From Pseudomonas sp. Irchel s3h17 (GTDB lineage: Bacteria > Pseudomonadota > Gammaproteobacteria > Pseudomonadales > Pseudomonadaceae), in contig NZ_FYDL01000006.1 in assembly GCF_900187505.1 (NCBI RefSeq), positions 152,593 to 216,592 on the forward strand: a DNA stretch of 64,000 bases, given 5' to 3'. Both the position numbers and the translations under genes were made by a program. The notes under the pieces are model-generated. The model was not told the DNA's origin and ran no database searches. It saw nothing but the letters and a program-made list of their open reading frames with translations. This document shows, piece after piece, positions 18,357 through 29,065 of this stretch (its first letter is position 1; the number at the start of each line of letters is the position of its first letter).

Positions 18357-19640
18357 TCAGGGTGCCGGTGTGCCGCTGGCAACCGTCTTCGAGGCCGCCA
18401 GCATCGCCCGCAACAACACGGCGCAGCCGGCAGCCAGGTCATCCGGCGCGGCGTTTTCGATTTCGTTGTGGCTGATGCCGCCTTCGCACGGTACGAAGAT
18501 CATCCCGGCCGGCCCCAGTTCGGCGAGGAAGATCGCGTCATGCCCCGCGCCGCTGACGATGTCCATGTGCGACAGCCCCAGCCCTTGCGCGGCGCTGCGC
18601 ACGGCCTCGACGCAGTCCTTGTCGAAGTACAGCGGCGGGAAGTCGGCGGTCGGGGTCAGTTCGAAGCTCAGGCCGTGCTCGTCGCAGGTGCTGTCGATCA
18701 CCTGGCGAACGTCGGCAATCATCGAATCCAGCCGTGCCGGCTCCAGATGCCGGAAGTCCAGGGTCATGCGCACCTCGCCGGGGATCACGTTGCGCGACCC
18801 CGGATAGGCCTGCAGGCAACCCACGGTGCCACAGGCATGGGGCTGATGGCCGAGGGCCGCGCGGTTCACCGCCGCCACCACCGCGGCTGCGCCTACCAGT
18901 GCGTCCTTGCGCAAATGCATCGGGGTCGGCCCGGCATGGGCCTCGACTCCGCGCAGTTTCAGGTCGAACCACTTCTGCCCCAACGCCCCCATCACCACGC
19001 CAATGGTCTTGCGCTCATCCTCCAGGATCGGCCCTTGTTCGATGTGCGCCTCAAAGTAGGCCCCCACCGGGTGGCCGCTGACCTTGCGCGGGCCGGCATA
19101 GCCAATGGCATTCAATGCCTGGCCGACGGTGACGCCGTCGGCGTCGGTCTTGGCCAGGGTCTCTTCCAGGGTGAACTTCTCGGCAAACACCCCCGAACCC
19201 ATCATGCACGGGGCGAAACGCGACCCCTCTTCGTTGGTCCAGACCACCACTTCCAGCGGTGCCTCGGTTTCCACACCCAGGTCGTTGAGCGTACGCAGCA
19301 CTTCAACGCCGGCCAGCACCCCGAAACAGCCGTCGAACTTGCCGCCGGTGGGCTGGGTGTCGATGTGGCTGCCGGTCATCACCGGAGGCAACGCCGGGTT
19401 GCGCCCGGCCCGCCGGGCGAAGATGTTGCCGACCCCATCGATGCTGACGGTGCAGCCCGCCTCCTCGCACCAGGTGACGAACAGATCCCGGGCCTGGCGG
19501 TCGAGGTCGGTCAGTGCCAGGCGACAGACACCGCCCTTGACCGTGGCACCGAGCCGGGCCAGTTCCATGAGCGACTGCCACAAGCGGTCGCGATTGATGT
19601 GCTGGTGGCTGGACTGTAGAACCTCAACGGCAGCGTTCAT
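18357..19640 (-). CDS. Beta-ureidopropionase (N-carbamoyl-amino-acid hydrolase, M20 type)
   Basis: 427 residues from the ATG at 19640; GAGGAG lies 6 bases upstream, whereas an ATG at 19646 would have no spacing. Family motifs are GSHIDTQPTGGKFDG (metal His/Asp), WTNEEGSRF (Glu-Glu base), GHDAIFLA and the C-terminal CEGGISHNE. The M20 hydantoinase/carbamoylase group includes beta-ureidopropionase, allantoate amidohydrolase and N-carbamoyl-L-amino-acid hydrolase; the neighbours (dihydropyrimidinase, PreTA) point to N-carbamoyl-beta-alanine to beta-alanine, CO2 and ammonia. It lies downstream of the NCS1 permease with a 30-base gap, probably in one operon. Confidence 0.87.
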   Translation of the reverse strand: MNAAVEVLQSSHQHINRDRLWQSLMELARLGATVKGGVCRLALTDLDRQARDLFVTWCEEAGCTVSIDGVGNIFARRAGRNPALPPVMTGSHIDTQPTGGKFDGCFGVLAGVEVLRTLNDLGVETEAPLEVVVWTNEEGSRFAPCMMGSGVFAEKFTLEETLAKTDADGVTVGQALNAIGYAGPRKVSGHPVGAYFEAHIEQGPILEDERKTIGVVMGALGQKWFDLKLRGVEAHAGPTPMHLRKDALVGAAAVVAAVNRAALGHQPHACGTVGCLQAYPGSRNVIPGEVRMTLDFRHLEPARLDSMIADVRQVIDSTCDEHGLSFELTPTADFPPLYFDKDCVEAVRSAAQGLGLSHMDIVSGAGHDAIFLAELGPAGMIFVPCEGGISHNEIENAAPDDLAAGCAVLLRAMLAASKTVASGTPAP

Positions 19641-19670
19641 GATCATCTCCTCTGGTGTTCTTCTGTTCGC

Positions 19671-21158
19671 TCACACAGGCGTCTTCACGGTCACGGCTTG
19701 CGCCCCGCCCATCGAACACAGCCCGTAATAAATCAGGCCGCCCAACGCCGACCCGGTAAACCAGCCGTAGCTGTAGAACCAGCTGAAGGCATCGCTGCCC
19801 AGCGACAGCACGGTCAGCGCCACCGGCACGCCGAAGGCGATGAAGCCGTACCAGTTCCACGCCGGGTACACGTCATCGCGGTACAGGCCGGCCAGGTCCA
19901 GTTGCTGTTTCTTGATCAGGAAGTAGTCCACCACCATGATCCCGGCGATGGGCCCAAGCAGGCTCGAGTAGCCGAGCAGCCAGTTGGAATAGACCGACTC
20001 CAGGCTGATGTCGGAGACGATCCAGCCGAGCTTCTTCAGCAGTTCGTGCCCCATCAAGGCCAGTCCGACAAACCCGGTGAGCATCACGGCGCTGGTGCGG
20101 TTGATCAGTTTGGGCGCCAGGTTCTGGAAGTCGTTGGTGGGCGAGACAATGTTGGCGGCGGTGTTGGTGGACAAGGTGGCAATGATGATCAGGGCCATGG
20201 CCAAGGCAACCCAGACCGGGCTCTGGATATGCCCGATCAGGGTCACGGGGTCGGACACCGTGACCCCCACCAGTTGTTCCGAGGCGGCGGTCATGACCAC
20301 GCCCAGGGAGGCGAACAGGAACATGGTCAACGGCAACCCGATGATCTGCCCGACGATCTGGTCCTTCTGGCTCCTGGCGTAGCGACTGAAGTCCGGGATG
20401 TTCAGCGACAGGGTGGCCCAGAAGCCGACCATGGCGGTCAGCCCGGCAAAAAAGTAGCCCCACAGGCTGGCGCCTTCCGGACGTTTCGGCGGCTGGGCCA
20501 GCAACTCGCCGAGCGACACGTTCGGCATGGCCCAGACCAGCAGGCCCAGCCCCACCAGCACCAACAGCGGCGCCGAGAGGGTTTCCAGCCATTTGATCGA
20601 CTCGGCGCCGCGCAACACCACCCACAGGTTCAGCGCCCAGAACAGCATGAAGCCGATGACTTCACCGGTGCCCCCCAGGGACTTCCAGCCCTCGAAGATC
20701 GAACCGAGGAACAGGTGAATGGCCAGCCCGCCGAACATCGTCTGGATGCCAAACCAGCCGCACGCCACCAGGGCGCGAATCAGGCAGGGGACGTTGGAGC
20801 CGATCACCCCGAACGACGAACGCAGCAGCACCGGAAACGGGATGCCGTACTTGGTGCCGGCGAAGGCATTGAGGGTCAGCGGAATCAGGACGATGACGTT
20901 GGCCAGCAGAATCGCCAGCAACGCCTCGCCAACGCTCAGTCCAAAGTAGGCGGTGAGCACCCCGCCCAAGGTGTAGGTCGGCACGCAGATCGCCATCCCG
21001 ACCCACAGGGCAGTGATGTGCCATTTGTTCCAGGTGCGTTCGTGCACCTTGGTCGGCGCGATGTCGTGGTTGTACCTGGGGCTGTCAAGGACGTCGCTGG
21101 CGGCGTCCAGTTCGTACAACCCGTCGCGCTCGATGACTTGCGATGTGTTCTGCTGCAT
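19671..21158 (-). CDS. NCS1 family nucleobase:cation symporter
   Basis: 495 residues, about 12 helices. NCS1 features include SPRYNHDIAPT near the N terminus, WNKWHITALWVGMAICVPTYT, and PVLLRSSFGVIGSNVP in helix 3, as in Mhp1/CodB-type permeases. In this locus it most likely imports uracil, thymine or dihydropyrimidines; allantoin or hydantoin are alternatives for the family. It is divergent from dihydropyrimidinase across a 620-base control region and is the first gene of a permease-ureidopropionase operon. Confidence 0.88.
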   Translation of the reverse strand: MQQNTSQVIERDGLYELDAASDVLDSPRYNHDIAPTKVHERTWNKWHITALWVGMAICVPTYTLGGVLTAYFGLSVGEALLAILLANVIVLIPLTLNAFAGTKYGIPFPVLLRSSFGVIGSNVPCLIRALVACGWFGIQTMFGGLAIHLFLGSIFEGWKSLGGTGEVIGFMLFWALNLWVVLRGAESIKWLETLSAPLLVLVGLGLLVWAMPNVSLGELLAQPPKRPEGASLWGYFFAGLTAMVGFWATLSLNIPDFSRYARSQKDQIVGQIIGLPLTMFLFASLGVVMTAASEQLVGVTVSDPVTLIGHIQSPVWVALAMALIIIATLSTNTAANIVSPTNDFQNLAPKLINRTSAVMLTGFVGLALMGHELLKKLGWIVSDISLESVYSNWLLGYSSLLGPIAGIMVVDYFLIKKQQLDLAGLYRDDVYPAWNWYGFIAFGVPVALTVLSLGSDAFSWFYSYGWFTGSALGGLIYYGLCSMGGAQAVTVKTPV

Positions 21159-23218
<2,060 letters not shown>

Positions 23219-23230
23219 ATTCCAGGCCTT

Positions 23231-23310
23231 CGCGGATAAGCGAAGCACAGCCCGGCGCGCTCCCACACTCGTAAGGTATTCCTCCCGTGGGAGCGGGCTT
23301 GCCCGCGAAG
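23231..23310. repeat. REP element pair, one arm decayed
   Basis: GTGGGAGCGGGCTTGCCCGC at 23287-23306 is a canonical Pseudomonas REP. A degraded opposite copy (TTCGCGGATAAGCG to GCGCTCCCAC) lies just upstream. It sits in the 160-base gap between dihydropyrimidinase and preT. Confidence 0.8.
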
Positions 23311-23381
23311 AGGCCCGCACCGGCAACACAACATCAATGCCCGTCAGAGGCACTTCCTCAATTAACCGTGAGGCCAATACC

Positions 23382-24749
23382 GTGATCCCGACCCTGAGCC
23401 ACTTGCCCCATCCCCCGGAGGACGGGGCCACCCTCGCCGGCCACTTCACCGACCTGGCGCCCCCCCTCAATGCTCGCCAGGCGCACCTGGAGGCCTCGCG
23501 GTGCCTGTACTGCTACGATGCCCCGTGCGTCAACGCCTGCCCGAGCGAGATCGACATTCCCTCGTTCATCCGCAACATTCATCAGGAAAACGTCCAGGGC
23601 GCGGCGCAAAAGATCCTCTCGGCGAACATCCTCGGCGGCAGTTGCGCCCGGGTCTGCCCGACGGAAATCCTTTGCCAGAAAGCCTGCGTGCGCAACAACG
23701 CCGAGGAATGTGCGCCGGTGTTGATCGGCCTGCTGCAACGCTACGCCATCGATAACGCCCATTTCACCGAGCACCCGTTCACGCGCGCAGCGCTCACCGG
23801 CAAACGTATTGCCGTGGTCGGTGCCGGGCCTGCCGGGTTGTCGTGCGCCCACCGCTGTGCCATGCACGGCCATGACGTGGTGATTTTCGAGGCCCGGGCA
23901 AAGGCCGGTGGCCTCAACGAATACGGGATCGCCAAGTACAAGCTGGTGGATGACTTCGCCCAGCATGAGCTGGGGTTCCTGCTGGAAATCGGTGGCATCG
24001 AAATCCGCCATGGGCAACGGCTCGGCGATAACCTGAGCCTCGGTGAACTGCAGCAGCAATTCGATGCGGTGTTCCTCGGCCTCGGCCTGGCCGCCAGCAA
24101 ACGGCTGGGCCTGGCCCATGAAGACGCTCCGGGGTTGCTGGCCGCCACCGACTACATTCGTGAACTGCGCCAGGCGGATGACCTGAGCCAACTGCCGCTG
24201 GCCGAGCATTGCATCGTCCTGGGCGCCGGCAACACGGCCATCGACATGGCCGTGCAAATGGCTCGCCTGGGGGCTCATGACGTCAACCTGGTGTACCGCC
24301 GCGGCCTCGAAGACATGGGCGCCACCGGCCACGAGCAAGACATCGCCAAGGCCAATCAGGTGCGGCTGATGACCTGGGCCCAACCCGAGGAAGTCTTGCT
24401 CGACGATAAAGGCCAGGTGCGCGGCATGCGCTTCGCCCGCACGCGCCTGGACAAGGGTCGCTTGATCAGCACCGGGGACACCTTTGAACTGGTCGCCGAT
24501 GCGATCTTCAAGGCCATCGGCCAGACCTTCGACGACAGTGCGTTGAGCGATCCCCTGGCCCGGGAACTGAAACGCCAGGGTGACCGGATTCTGGTGGACG
24601 AACAGATGCGCACCAGCATCCCGGGGGTCTACGCCGGCGGCGATTGCACCAGCCTCGACCAGGACCTCACCGTACAGGCAGTCCAGCACGGCAAACTGGC
24701 CGCACAAGCGATCCATGCCCGACTCATGCTCACTGTGGAGGCTGCGTAA
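23382..24749 (+). CDS. preT: NAD-dependent dihydropyrimidine dehydrogenase subunit PreT
   Basis: About 455 residues from a GTG at 23382, preceded by GTGAGG; an ATG at 23337 would add 15 residues unlike the family. The N terminus has the cysteine-rich iron-sulfur region (CLYCYDAPCVNACP and CARVCPTEILCQKAC), followed by an FAD fold (VVGAGPAGLSCAHRC) and an NAD fold (VLGAGNTAIDMA), as in GltD-like flavoproteins. It passes electrons from NADH to PreA to reduce uracil and thymine. PreA follows immediately, its ATG adjoining this stop codon. Confidence 0.92.
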   Translation: MIPTLSHLPHPPEDGATLAGHFTDLAPPLNARQAHLEASRCLYCYDAPCVNACPSEIDIPSFIRNIHQENVQGAAQKILSANILGGSCARVCPTEILCQKACVRNNAEECAPVLIGLLQRYAIDNAHFTEHPFTRAALTGKRIAVVGAGPAGLSCAHRCAMHGHDVVIFEARAKAGGLNEYGIAKYKLVDDFAQHELGFLLEIGGIEIRHGQRLGDNLSLGELQQQFDAVFLGLGLAASKRLGLAHEDAPGLLAATDYIRELRQADDLSQLPLAEHCIVLGAGNTAIDMAVQMARLGAHDVNLVYRRGLEDMGATGHEQDIAKANQVRLMTWAQPEEVLLDDKGQVRGMRFARTRLDKGRLISTGDTFELVADAIFKAIGQTFDDSALSDPLARELKRQGDRILVDEQMRTSIPGVYAGGDCTSLDQDLTVQAVQHGKLAAQAIHARLMLTVEAA

Positions 24750-26024
24750 ATGGCCGATCTCTCGATTGTCTTCGCCGGCATCAAGGCCCCCAACCCCTTC
24801 TGGCTGGCCTCCGCGCCGCCCACCGACAAAGCCTACAACGTCGTCCGCGCCTTCGAGGCCGGCTGGGGTGGCGTGGTCTGGAAAACCCTGGGTGAAGACC
24901 CGGCGGCGGTCAACGTGTCGTCGCGTTACTCCGCGCACTTTGCCGCCAACCGCGAAGTGCTGGGCATCAACAACATCGAGCTGATCACCGACCGCTCGCT
25001 GGAAATCAACCTGCGGGAAATCACCCAGGTCAAGAAAGACTGGCCGGACCGCGCCTTGATCGTCTCGCTGATGGTGCCCTGCATCGAAGAGTCGTGGAAA
25101 AACATCCTGCCGCTGGTGGAGGCCACGGGGGCCGACGGCATCGAGCTGAACTTCGGCTGCCCCCACGGCATGCCGGAGCGCGGCATGGGGGCAGCCGTGG
25201 GTCAGGTGCCGGAATATGTCGAACAGGTCACCCGCTGGTGCAAGACCTATTGCTCGTTGCCGGTGATCGTCAAGCTCACGCCAAACATCACCGACATCCG
25301 CGTCGCCGCCCGGGCCGCCCATCGTGGCGGCGCCGATGCGGTGTCGCTGATCAACACCATCAACTCGATCACCAGCGTCGACCTCGACCGCATGGTGGCC
25401 CTGCCCATCGTGGGCACCCAGAGCACCCATGGCGGTTATTGCGGCTCGGCGGTCAAACCCATTGCCTTGAACATGGTCGCCGAGATCGCCCGCGACCCGC
25501 AGACCCGAGGCTTGCCGATCTGCGGCATCGGCGGCATCGGCAGCTGGCGCGACGCCGCCGAATTCATGGCCCTGGGCAGCGGCGCGGTGCAGGTATGCAC
25601 GGCCGCGATGCTGCATGGCTTTCGCATCGTCGAGGACATGAAGGACGGCCTGTCGCGCTGGATGGACAGCCGGGGGTATGCCCACGTGCAGGACTTCGCC
25701 GGGCATGCGGTGGGCAACACCACCGACTGGAAGTATCTGGACATCAACTACCAGGTGATCGCCAGGATCGACCAGGAGGCCTGCATCGGCTGCGGCCGTT
25801 GCCACATTGCCTGCGAAGACACCTCACACCAGGCCGTGGCCAGCCTGAAACAAGCCGACGGGACCCATCGATATGAAGTGATCGACGACGAATGCGTGGG
25901 CTGCAACCTGTGCCAGATCACCTGCCCGGTGCAGGACTGCATCGAGATGGTGCCCGTGGACAACGGCAAGCCGTTCCTGGACTGGAACCATGATCCGCGC
26001 AACCCGTACCACATTGACGGGTGA
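24750..26024 (+). CDS. preA: Dihydropyrimidine dehydrogenase catalytic subunit PreA
   Basis: 424 residues. An FMN-binding barrel like dihydroorotate dehydrogenase (ANPFWLASAPPT start region, LNFGCPHGMPERGMGAAVGQ with the active-site Cys, and GIGGIGSW phosphate-binding loop) is followed by a ferredoxin domain with two 4Fe-4S motifs, CIGCGRCHIAC and CVGCNLCQITCPVQDC. With PreT it reduces uracil or thymine to the 5,6-dihydro forms. It directly abuts preT (TAAATG junction), so the two are translationally coupled. Confidence 0.93.
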   Translation: MADLSIVFAGIKAPNPFWLASAPPTDKAYNVVRAFEAGWGGVVWKTLGEDPAAVNVSSRYSAHFAANREVLGINNIELITDRSLEINLREITQVKKDWPDRALIVSLMVPCIEESWKNILPLVEATGADGIELNFGCPHGMPERGMGAAVGQVPEYVEQVTRWCKTYCSLPVIVKLTPNITDIRVAARAAHRGGADAVSLINTINSITSVDLDRMVALPIVGTQSTHGGYCGSAVKPIALNMVAEIARDPQTRGLPICGIGGIGSWRDAAEFMALGSGAVQVCTAAMLHGFRIVEDMKDGLSRWMDSRGYAHVQDFAGHAVGNTTDWKYLDINYQVIARIDQEACIGCGRCHIACEDTSHQAVASLKQADGTHRYEVIDDECVGCNLCQITCPVQDCIEMVPVDNGKPFLDWNHDPRNPYHIDG

Positions 26025-26048
26025 AATCAGCGCGGTCTTGCCGGACGC

Positions 26049-26140
26049 CATCGCGAGCAAGCCCGCTCCCACACAGGGTCTCTGGTGTTCACAAGATCCC
26101 TGTGGGAGCGGGCCGGGCGGCGCTCCGCTTGCTCGCGATG
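26049..26140. repeat. REP pair (BIME) with a 14-base insertion in one copy
   Basis: CATCGCGAGCAAGCCCGCTC (from 26049) faces TGTGGGAGCGGGC (26101-26113) and CTTGCTCGCGATG (26128-26140). In the second copy about 14 extra bases split the two halves of the REP core. Confidence 0.8.
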
Positions 26141-26264
26141 AGGCCGACAGCCACGCCACAGCACAATGGATCGTTCCCACAACCTGGCAGATCTGCTAGC
26201 TAGACGGCACTGAAGAAATGTCCGAGGCTCAGACAAACCCAACCAGCCAACGAGCCCCCTGCCC

Positions 26265-27308
26265 ATGCCCCCCTCATCATTGAAGGTACTGTCCCGGTAT
26301 CAATACGATCCACTGGACCGTCTCATGGGCGTGGGACTTCTGGAGCGCGCAAGCACACGGCGCTTCTATCAGGAGAACTACCTGGCGACCGAACTGGACG
26401 ACCAGGGGCAACGATCGATCATTCGCCATGCAGCTCAACCGTTGGCGCAGCAACAAAGCATGGCCGGTGTCAGCGAAACAACGCTACTGGCAACCGACCG
26501 AGCACATTCGCTGCTGCACACCTTGACCGGCACCGACCTGCGGCAAATGGCCTATACGGCCTACGGCCATCACCCTGCCGAAAGCGGTTTAAGTCGCTTG
26601 CTGGGATTCAACGGTGAGTGTCCGGACTCAATAACCGGGCACTATTTGTTGGGACAGGGCAAGCGTGCTTACAACCCTGTATTGATGCGTTTCAATAGCC
26701 CGGACAACTTGAGTCCTTTTGGTGAAGGGGGGATTAATTCGTATGCTTATTGCGGAGATGATCCAATTAATTTTGTTGACCCAACAGGCAGCATAAAAAT
26801 GAGCATACTTATGCGAGGAAGAAGCCTAACAAACGTTCCAGAAATCGTCACAAACCCACAATTCAAGATAAAAAAAACCGCTACCACCATAGCTAAGGCT
26901 GATATTTCACAGAACAATCCGATGCGCTCATCACCAACAACGAGTATTTCAACATTGACATCAAATAGTGATTCTTTTTCAGGGCGACCATCTAAAACAG
27001 GCAGCCATACAAATACGGCTAAAACAAGAATAAGCAAAGGTGTCCGGCCAGCACGAGCGCAGTTGTATAATGATGCACGAGAGTACGATGCGCTCAGCCC
27101 AAAGCACCCAGACATCAACATCCAAAAAAATTCTAACTTAATGAAAAAAATCGAAGAAATAAAAGCAGAAAGAGATGCTGATATAAAAGCAGGAAGACAT
27201 ACCAAAACCCCCGTCCACACTGAAAGAATCAATCTCGTAAATAAACGCATCAAACAAATGCAACTCGAAGAGCTTAGAGAGAAAATTCGCACCACTCAAT
27301 CTAATTAA
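26265..27308 (+). CDS. Orphan RHS-core protein with variable C-terminal tail
   Basis: 347 residues. Residues 1-175 hold RHS/YD features: YDPLDRL at 14-20, ETTLLATDRAHSLL, MAYTAYGHHPAESG, then the RHS core LLGFNGE-PDSITGHYLLG, RAYNPVLMRFNSPD, SPFGEGGINSYAYCGDDPIN and the closing DPTG at 172-175. The 170-residue tail after DPTG (from about 26795) is AT-rich, Lys/Thr/Ser/Asn-rich and ends in a charged helix; I recognise no toxin fold in it. Full RHS proteins exceed 1000 residues, so this is a short orphan form of the kind common in fluorescent pseudomonads. No immunity gene follows: the next gene starts on the other strand. It interrupts the pyrimidine locus. Confidence 0.82.
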   Translation: MPPSSLKVLSRYQYDPLDRLMGVGLLERASTRRFYQENYLATELDDQGQRSIIRHAAQPLAQQQSMAGVSETTLLATDRAHSLLHTLTGTDLRQMAYTAYGHHPAESGLSRLLGFNGECPDSITGHYLLGQGKRAYNPVLMRFNSPDNLSPFGEGGINSYAYCGDDPINFVDPTGSIKMSILMRGRSLTNVPEIVTNPQFKIKKTATTIAKADISQNNPMRSSPTTSISTLTSNSDSFSGRPSKTGSHTNTAKTRISKGVRPARAQLYNDAREYDALSPKHPDINIQKNSNLMKKIEEIKAERDADIKAGRHTKTPVHTERINLVNKRIKQMQLEELREKIRTTQSN

Positions 27309-27363
27309 TATGTAAAACTCATTGAGAACTTAAAAGTAACTGCACATAGAAACATGCCGCACA

Positions 27364-27984
27364 CTACGGCTCCAACCCGATCCCCCGCAAAATCACACTC
27401 GTCACCGTCTGCACCGCCCGCTCGAACTGCATGTCCGACAGCGGCTGATGGTCGTTGAGGATGTTCACCTGATGATCGAAGTCGGCGTAGTGCTGGGTCG
27501 AGGCCCAGATCATGTACAGCAGGCTGGAAGGCTCCACCGGCAGGATGCGTTTGTCTTCCACCCACTGGCGAATCTTCGCTTCCTTCATCTTGGCCCAGTC
27601 ATAGAGGCTGGCATCCAGGGCTTCGCCCAGGGTCGGTGCACCGTGGATGATTTCATTGGCCCAGACTTTCGAGCCGTAGGGGCGGCTGCGGGAATGGTTC
27701 ATCTTGGCGCGGATGTAGCTGCTGAGCACCACCCGGGGGTCATCGAACATTTCGAAGCACAACGCGTCCTGCTTCCACACCTCCAGCAAGTCCAGGAGCA
27801 CCGCGCTATAGAGCTCGGTCTTGGTGCTGAAGTAGTAATGCAGGTTGGAGCGCGGCAACTGCACTTCCCTGGCAATGTCGCCCATCGCCGTGCCGCCGAA
27901 GCCTTTTTCGGCAAAGACCTTTTCGGCGGCCAACAGGATTTTATCGACGTTACTGCGACGGATCTCGATCTTGTGATTGCCCAT
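27364..27984 (-). CDS. RutR-like TetR family regulator of pyrimidine use
   Basis: 206 residues from the ATG at 27984; the frame continues far upstream but without protein features. The N-terminal helix-turn-helix reads TAMGDIAREVQLPRSNLHYYF, and the C-terminal part contains MIWASTQHYADF, nearly the same as in E. coli RutR, the uracil-sensing regulator. It probably binds uracil or thymine and controls the pyd genes 1-8 kb away. Half-sites like GGTCAAG lie just upstream of its own start (near 28008), suggesting autoregulation. Confidence 0.88.
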   Translation of the reverse strand: MGNHKIEIRRSNVDKILLAAEKVFAEKGFGGTAMGDIAREVQLPRSNLHYYFSTKTELYSAVLLDLLEVWKQDALCFEMFDDPRVVLSSYIRAKMNHSRSRPYGSKVWANEIIHGAPTLGEALDASLYDWAKMKEAKIRQWVEDKRILPVEPSSLLYMIWASTQHYADFDHQVNILNDHQPLSDMQFERAVQTVTSVILRGIGLEP

Positions 27985-28103
27985 GAGGGCTCCCTGGCAG
28001 CGGCATGGGTCAAGACTAGCATTCGCCACCAACGAAACGAAACGTCCCACGGCACGTACAGCAGAGGTCGATTTTCGCCGCTCTGCCCAGCACCGGCAGC
28101 GCC

Positions 28104-28904
28104 TTACGCCTTGAGCAGCATGTAGCCGGCCAGCAGCAGGCACACGCTGGCAAACCCCACCTGCAGCGCGCGGGCGGGCACGCGGGCACACAGGCGACGG
28201 CCGATCACCATGCCGACGATACTGGCGCCAATGAACGCGATACCCTGGCCATCGATCCTGACGCCGGCCTGCAAGGCACCGATCACCCCGATCGCCGAGA
28301 TCAGGCTGATCACCATCAGGGAGGTGGCGACAATCCCGCGCATCTGGACGTCGGTCAGTTGCTTGAACGCCGGGACGATCAGAAACCCGCCGCCCACGCC
28401 CAGAAGCCCCGACACCACACCGGTCACCGCCCCGAGCGCGGCCAGGGTCGCGGTGCATTTGGCGGTCCAGGAAAAGCGCCCGGTCTGTTGATCGAGCATG
28501 CAATTCTTCTGGCCCCAGTTGGCGTGGCCATGGTCGCTCGGCCCCGCCTCCCGGCGTTCGCGACGCAACATCCGCCAGGCCACCATGATCATCAACAGGC
28601 TGAACAGGATCATCAGGATGTTCTCCGGCATCTGGTGGGCAAAGTAGATGCCCAACGGGGAAAACACCGCGCCCAGCAAGGCAATCAGCAGCGCCGCGCG
28701 GTACCGCACCAGGCCGTGGCGCAATCCGTCGATGGCGCCGACCGCCGCGGCACTGCCCACCGCGAACAACGCGACAGGGGCGGCCTGGGTCATGGTCCAG
28801 CCCAACCCCAGTACCAACGCCGGCACGGCAAGAATGCCGCCACCGGCACCGGTCAACCCCAGTAACAACCCCATCACCACGCCAAAAAAACTCGCCAGCA
28901 ACAT
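28104..28904 (-). CDS. TSUP family (TauE/SafE) membrane transporter
   Basis: 266 residues from the ATG at 28904; 32 codons further upstream add a soluble stretch unlike the family. The paired TSUP motifs are GLLLGLTGAGGGILAVPALV at the N terminus and GVVSGLLGVGGGFLIVPAF in the second half, with about 8 helices. It starts divergently, 161 bases from a persulfide-dioxygenase-like gene. In several proteobacteria such pairs handle sulfide, sulfane sulfur and sulfite, so sulfite export is a reasonable guess. Confidence 0.88.
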   Translation of the reverse strand: MLLASFFGVVMGLLLGLTGAGGGILAVPALVLGLGWTMTQAAPVALFAVGSAAAVGAIDGLRHGLVRYRAALLIALLGAVFSPLGIYFAHQMPENILMILFSLLMIMVAWRMLRRERREAGPSDHGHANWGQKNCMLDQQTGRFSWTAKCTATLAALGAVTGVVSGLLGVGGGFLIVPAFKQLTDVQMRGIVATSLMVISLISAIGVIGALQAGVRIDGQGIAFIGASIVGMVIGRRLCARVPARALQVGFASVCLLLAGYMLLKA

Positions 28905-29065
28905 AAAACACTCGTGATCTGCGAAAAAAGCCGGGAGCGCCCGGTATCGATGCCAGACAGGATAGAGCCCCGCAGGCTTTTTTCCTTCATTGAATTGCAT
29001 GGGGGCTGGTCAGCACAGGGAAAATGCCACTACGCTCAAGGCTTGTCCTGAATGAATCGCCCACC

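Noticed and set aside
23358..25805. Long antisense frame (815 codons) opposite preT and preA
   Set aside because: Produced by high GC and codon bias of the real genes; the translation is His/Gly/Asp-rich with no motif.
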